Assembly: GCA_964367905.1 (NCBI GenBank)
Contig: CAYIZP010000013.1
Coordinates: 1 to 64,000, forward strand
DNA from: CAUPWF01 sp964367905
GTDB taxonomy: Bacteria > Bacillota > Clostridia > Lachnospirales > Lachnospiraceae
Reading direction: 5' to 3'
DNA: 64,000 nucleotides
In this document: positions 61,116-64,000 of the stretch, in pieces
Layout of the letters: every line of letters begins with the position of its first letter
Position numbering within the stretch: position 1 is the stretch's first letter
Notes under the pieces: generated by a model
What the model saw: only the letters and a program-made list of their open reading frames with translations
The model's database searches: none
What the model was told of the DNA's origin: nothing
Program-made: the position numbers and the translations under genes

Positions 61116-62201
61116 TTATTTGTGAGTGATATAATTTTGAGCTACCAATGTCTCAGCGCAAAGAACCGCTCCACCAGCTGCTCCACGAACAGTATTATGT
61201 GAAAGTCCTACGAATTTAAAATCATAGATGCTATCTTCTCTTAAACGACCGATAGACACTCCCATTCCTTTTTCATAATCTACATCAGCTTTTACCTGTG
61301 GTCTATTATCTTCTTCAAGATATTGGATAAATTGTTTTGGTGCACTTGGAAGATTCAACTCTTGTGGAACACCTTTGTAGTTTACTAATTTTTCAATTAA
61401 TTGCTCTTTTGTAGGCTTTTTATTAAAACGGATAAATACTGCTGCTGTGTGTCCATCTAAAACTGGAACACGAATGCATTGGCATGAGATTTTTGGTAAT
61501 TCTACTTTTACAATCTCTCCATTTTCAACCTTACCAAGAACACGTAGAGGCTCCAACTCACTCTTCTCTTCTTCTCCACCGATAAAAGGAATGATATTCT
61601 CAACCATTTCTGGCCATTCTTCAAATGTCTTACCTGCTCCTGAAATTGCTTGGTACGTTGTTGCTACAATCTCTACTGGCTCAAACTCTTCCCATGCAGC
61701 CACGCATGGCGCATAGCTTTGAATCGAACAGTTTGGTTTTACCGCAACAAAACCATGCTTTGTTCCGAGTCTTTCTTTTTGAGCTGCAATCACTTCAAAA
61801 TGATGTGCATTAATCTCTGGAACTACCATAGGAACATCTTTGGTCCAACGATGCGCACTATTATTTGAGACTACAGGTGTCTCTGTCTTTGCATATTCAT
61901 CTTCAATCTTCTTGATTTCCTCTTTATTCATATCTACAGCACTGAATACAAAATCAACACTAGAAGCAACTTTTTCTACTTCATTTACATTCATCACTAC
62001 TAGGTCTTTCACGCTTGCTGGCATCTCAGTCGGCATCTTCCAACGATCCCCCACAGCTTCTGCATATGTTTTTCCTGCTGATCTCGGGCTTGCAGCAACT
62101 GTAACTACCTCAAACCAAGGGTGATTATCTAGAAGTGCAATAAAACGTTGTCCTACCATACCTGTTGCACCTAAAATTCCTACTCTTAACTTCTTATCCA
62201 T
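61116..62201 (-). CDS. asd: Aspartate-semialdehyde dehydrogenase
   Basis: Reduces aspartyl phosphate to aspartate semialdehyde with NADPH, the branch to lysine, threonine and methionine. The 361 residues begin MDKKLRVGILGATGMVGQRF, with the NADP-binding loop GATGMVGQ at 11-18, the catalytic cysteine in VKPNCSIQSYAPC near 155, and a substrate histidine in GLSHNTVRGAAGG near 334. The sequence type (archaeal/fungal-like, without the bacterial QNxxP active site) is common in Clostridia. It has its own promoter and terminator, and its leader can fold into a hairpin. Confidence 0.94.
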   Translation of the reverse strand: MDKKLRVGILGATGMVGQRFIALLDNHPWFEVVTVAASPRSAGKTYAEAVGDRWKMPTEMPASVKDLVVMNVNEVEKVASSVDFVFSAVDMNKEEIKKIEDEYAKTETPVVSNNSAHRWTKDVPMVVPEINAHHFEVIAAQKERLGTKHGFVAVKPNCSIQSYAPCVAAWEEFEPVEIVATTYQAISGAGKTFEEWPEMVENIIPFIGGEEEKSELEPLRVLGKVENGEIVKVELPKISCQCIRVPVLDGHTAAVFIRFNKKPTKEQLIEKLVNYKGVPQELNLPSAPKQFIQYLEEDNRPQVKADVDYEKGMGVSIGRLREDSIYDFKFVGLSHNTVRGAAGGAVLCAETLVAQNYITHK

Positions 62202-62220
62202 GTTCGTCCTCTTTTCATTT

Positions 62221-62262
62221 TTGTCTTTTCAGCAAACACATTTGTTCGCGTCTGAAGACAAT
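62221..62262 (-). other. Hairpin-forming leader of asd
   Basis: On the minus strand the first bases of the predicted message pair with bases near the start codon: TTGTCTT with AAGACAA, then CAG with CTG across a bulge, enclosing a smaller AACA/TGTT stem. It is too small for a lysine riboswitch. It may only stabilise the message. Confidence 0.35.
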
Positions 62263-62288
62263 TATAATACATTTCTACAAAAAATCAA
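62261..62288 (-). promoter_or_regulatory. Promoter of asd
   Basis: TTGATT (62283-62288) and TATAAT (62261-62266) on the minus strand with a 16-base spacer, about 60 bases upstream of the asd start. Confidence 0.65.
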
Positions 62289-62378
62289 GTGAATTTCTCC
62301 TTAAATTTTGTTTTCGTTCTATATATGTAAGATATGTCATTATTTTATGGATTTAGCATATTTTTTTAGTGATTCATA

Positions 62379-63752
62379 CTAATTTTCTCTTCCTTTATAA
62401 TTTACAATCACTTTCTCCATTGCTGTTTTCCCTGGTGCCCCTATAGTAAGTCGCTTGTTTACACACGATTCCATACTAATCGCTTCAAATATATCCGCTT
62501 CAAACACTGATGAAATCGCTTGATATTCTTCTAATGTCATATCATCTAGCGCAATATCCTTCTCAATACAATATAATACTAATCTACCAACAATCCCGTG
62601 TGCATCACGAAATGGAACTCCATGATTCACAAGGTAGTCTGCCGCATCTGTAGCATTGGTAAATCCATTCTTCGCACTGTTTTCCATCTCTTTCTTCTTA
62701 AACTTGATGGTTGCAAGCATACCTGTGAACAACGCCAGACATCCTTTTACCGTATCAATCGCATCAAACACCAACTCCTTATCCTCTTGCATATCTTTGT
62801 TATATGCGAGTGGGATTCCTTTCATTGTAGTCAAAAGAGACATCAATGCTCCATATACTCGCCCAGTCTTACCACGCACCAATTCTGCAATATCCGGATT
62901 CTTCTTCTGTGGCATAATACTACTGCCAGTACTATAGGCATCATCGATATCGACAAATTGATATTCGTTCGAATTCCATATAATAATTTCTTCCGAAAAA
63001 CGACTTAGATGCATCATGATAGTAGACATCGCAGACAGCAATTCAATGAGGTAATCACGATCAGAAACTGAATCCATGCTATTCAATGTAGGTCCTTTAA
63101 ATCCTAGTAACTGTGCTGTATACTCACGATCCAGATCATAAGTTGTCCCAGCAAGTGCTCCTGAGCCTAATGGACAGTAATTCATGCGCTCCTTGATATC
63201 ATACAAGCGTTCCCTATCTCTTCGAAACATCTCATAATACGCTCCCATATGGTGCGCCAATGTAATTGGTTGTGCTTTTTGTAGATGAGTAAATCCAGGC
63301 ATAAATGTCTCTAGATTTTCTTCCATAATCTTCAATAGAACACTCAATAATTCATCGGTCAATCCACTGATTTCATCCACTTCATCACGTGTATACAACT
63401 TCATATCAAGCGCAACTTGATCATTTCTACTTCTGCCTGTATGTAACTTCTTACCAGGCTCTCCAATTCTTTGGATTAATGTCGCCTCAACAAAGCTATG
63501 GATATCCTCATACTCGTGAGAAATCTCTAATGTCCCCTCCTCAACATCTGTAAGAATGCCTTCTAATCCCTTGATGATTTGACTCTCTTCATCTTTGGGC
63601 AGAATGCCTTGCTTGGTCAACATCTTGACATGTGCAATACTTCCCTGAATATCTTGTTTATAAAACTTTTTATCAAATGAAATCGATGCATTGAAATTAT
63701 AAACTAATTGATCTGTCTCCTTGGTAAATCTACCACCCCATAATTGTGCCAT
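62379..63752 (-). CDS. argH: Argininosuccinate lyase
   Basis: Splits argininosuccinate into arginine and fumarate, the last step of arginine synthesis. The 457 residues contain the aspartase/fumarase superfamily landmarks: HTGRSRNDQVALDMKLY near 106-122, the catalytic region TFMPGFTHLQKAQPITLAHH near 148-167, and the signature GSSIMPQKKNPD near 275-286. AGAAGGAGAAAATC precedes ATG 63752. The argG gene is not adjacent. The queH-like gene ends 20 bases upstream, so the two may be co-transcribed. carAB, which supply the carbamoyl group, are in the same window. Confidence 0.97.
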   Translation of the reverse strand: MAQLWGGRFTKETDQLVYNFNASISFDKKFYKQDIQGSIAHVKMLTKQGILPKDEESQIIKGLEGILTDVEEGTLEISHEYEDIHSFVEATLIQRIGEPGKKLHTGRSRNDQVALDMKLYTRDEVDEISGLTDELLSVLLKIMEENLETFMPGFTHLQKAQPITLAHHMGAYYEMFRRDRERLYDIKERMNYCPLGSGALAGTTYDLDREYTAQLLGFKGPTLNSMDSVSDRDYLIELLSAMSTIMMHLSRFSEEIIIWNSNEYQFVDIDDAYSTGSSIMPQKKNPDIAELVRGKTGRVYGALMSLLTTMKGIPLAYNKDMQEDKELVFDAIDTVKGCLALFTGMLATIKFKKKEMENSAKNGFTNATDAADYLVNHGVPFRDAHGIVGRLVLYCIEKDIALDDMTLEEYQAISSVFEADIFEAISMESCVNKRLTIGAPGKTAMEKVIVNYKGREN

Positions 63753-63772
63753 TTTGATTTTCTCCTTCTATT

Positions 63773-64000
63773 CTACATTTGTTTTCTTGCTTCTACTCTT
63801 CTATCTCGTTCATTTCTTGAATATACACACCCACAAAAATCTTGTCGATACAAACCATATTCTTTCGATAATACAACGGATCTCTGGTAACCATTTTTCT
63901 TCTTGAAATCTGAGACTAGATACTGCAACCCTTGCTCCTGGGCAATTTCCATCCCTATCCAATTCAAAACTTCCGCCTTTTTTAATGGACTGATTGTCAA
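63773..64000 (-). CDS. queH: Epoxyqueuosine reductase QueH, partial (5' part outside window)
   Basis: The C-terminal 75 codons of a protein matching QueH (DUF208), the iron-sulfur enzyme that reduces epoxyqueuosine to queuosine in tRNA. The visible sequence includes TISPLKKAEVLNWIG, QYLVSDFKKKNGYQRS and the family motif SKEYGLYRQDFCGCVYS, whose C-G-C cysteines are ligands of the cluster. The reading frame is open at the window edge, so the N-terminus lies beyond position 64000. It is followed by argH after 20 bases. Confidence 0.88.
   Translation of the reverse strand: MTISPLKKAEVLNWIGMEIAQEQGLQYLVSDFKKKNGYQRSVVLSKEYGLYRQDFCGCVYSRNERDRRVEARKQM

Noticed and set aside
62202..62378. Lysine riboswitch upstream of asd
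   Set aside because: The region is too short and lacks the conserved lysine-riboswitch junction; only one imperfect hairpin is present.
1..64000. CRISPR arrays, insertion sequences, prophage genes, tRNA and rRNA genes
   Set aside because: No regularly spaced direct repeats, no transposase or integrase reading frames, and no recognisable cloverleaf or rRNA sequence was seen by eye; tRNAscan-SE and Infernal were not available.

Overview
The window is core chromosome of a low-GC, anaerobic, Gram-positive bacterium of the class Clostridia, most likely Lachnospiraceae. The evidence is consensus -35/-10 promoters, strong AGGAGG ribosome binding sites, Spo0A, [FeFe]-hydrogenase maturation genes, acetate fermentation (pta-ackA), a sodium-pumping biotin decarboxylase operon, and a DUF5716/DUF5717-type cluster I know only from Lachnospiraceae-like genomes. 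I see no transposon, prophage, CRISPR array, rRNA or tRNA gene. Nearly all genes lie on the minus strand. The plus-strand exceptions are the hydrogenase-maturation operon, an MBL-fold RNase-like gene, tmcAL and one aminotransferase.

Layout. 1-1956: GntR/ABC exporter operon (permease cut by the window edge) behind a promoter buried in a perfect 20-bp inverted repeat. 2045-11890: yceD-rpmF, then plsX-acpP, then rnc-smc-ftsY-ilvA-icd, separated by two internal terminators. 11899-14185: ackA and pta. 14186-14622: the only long non-coding gap, with two Rex-type operators and a structured leader ending in a terminator, ahead of the TM1266-like gene, hydG and hydF. These converge with an aspartase-like gene whose 3' end overlaps hydF. 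18798-29018: VOC protein, beta-CASP RNase-like protein, two tandem mgtE genes, tmcAL, degV, the UPF0210/UPF0237 pair, an MBL hydrolase and coaE.

29064-34364: a five-gene biotin-dependent operon with both an OadA-type and an MmdA-type carboxyltransferase, a biotin carrier, the OadB/MmdB sodium pump, and an unusual lipoprotein-OadG fusion. 34400-39065: two penicillin-binding D-Ala-D-Ala carboxypeptidases flanking scpB, scpA and a phosphoesterase. 39203-41826: rpsU, glgA, and spo0A with two 0A boxes. 41969-47288: three uncharacterised genes (TPR-like, Hsp70/actin-like fold, 1095-residue helical repeat protein) upstream of spo0A. 47451-64000: aminotransferase, carAB, sodium:solute symporter, mgsA, a left-handed beta-helix protein, topB, galM, ppk1, asd, argH and the 3' part of queH.

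Functionally the window joins fermentation and redox control (pta/ackA, hydrogenase maturation, candidate Rex sites, the decarboxylase pump), chromosome and envelope upkeep (smc, scpAB, topB, carboxypeptidases), amino-acid and pyrimidine synthesis (ilvA, icd, asd, argH, carAB) and carbon/phosphate storage (glgA, ppk1). The least explained parts are the structured leader before hydG, the spo0A-proximal three-gene cluster, and the mixed decarboxylase/transcarboxylase operon.
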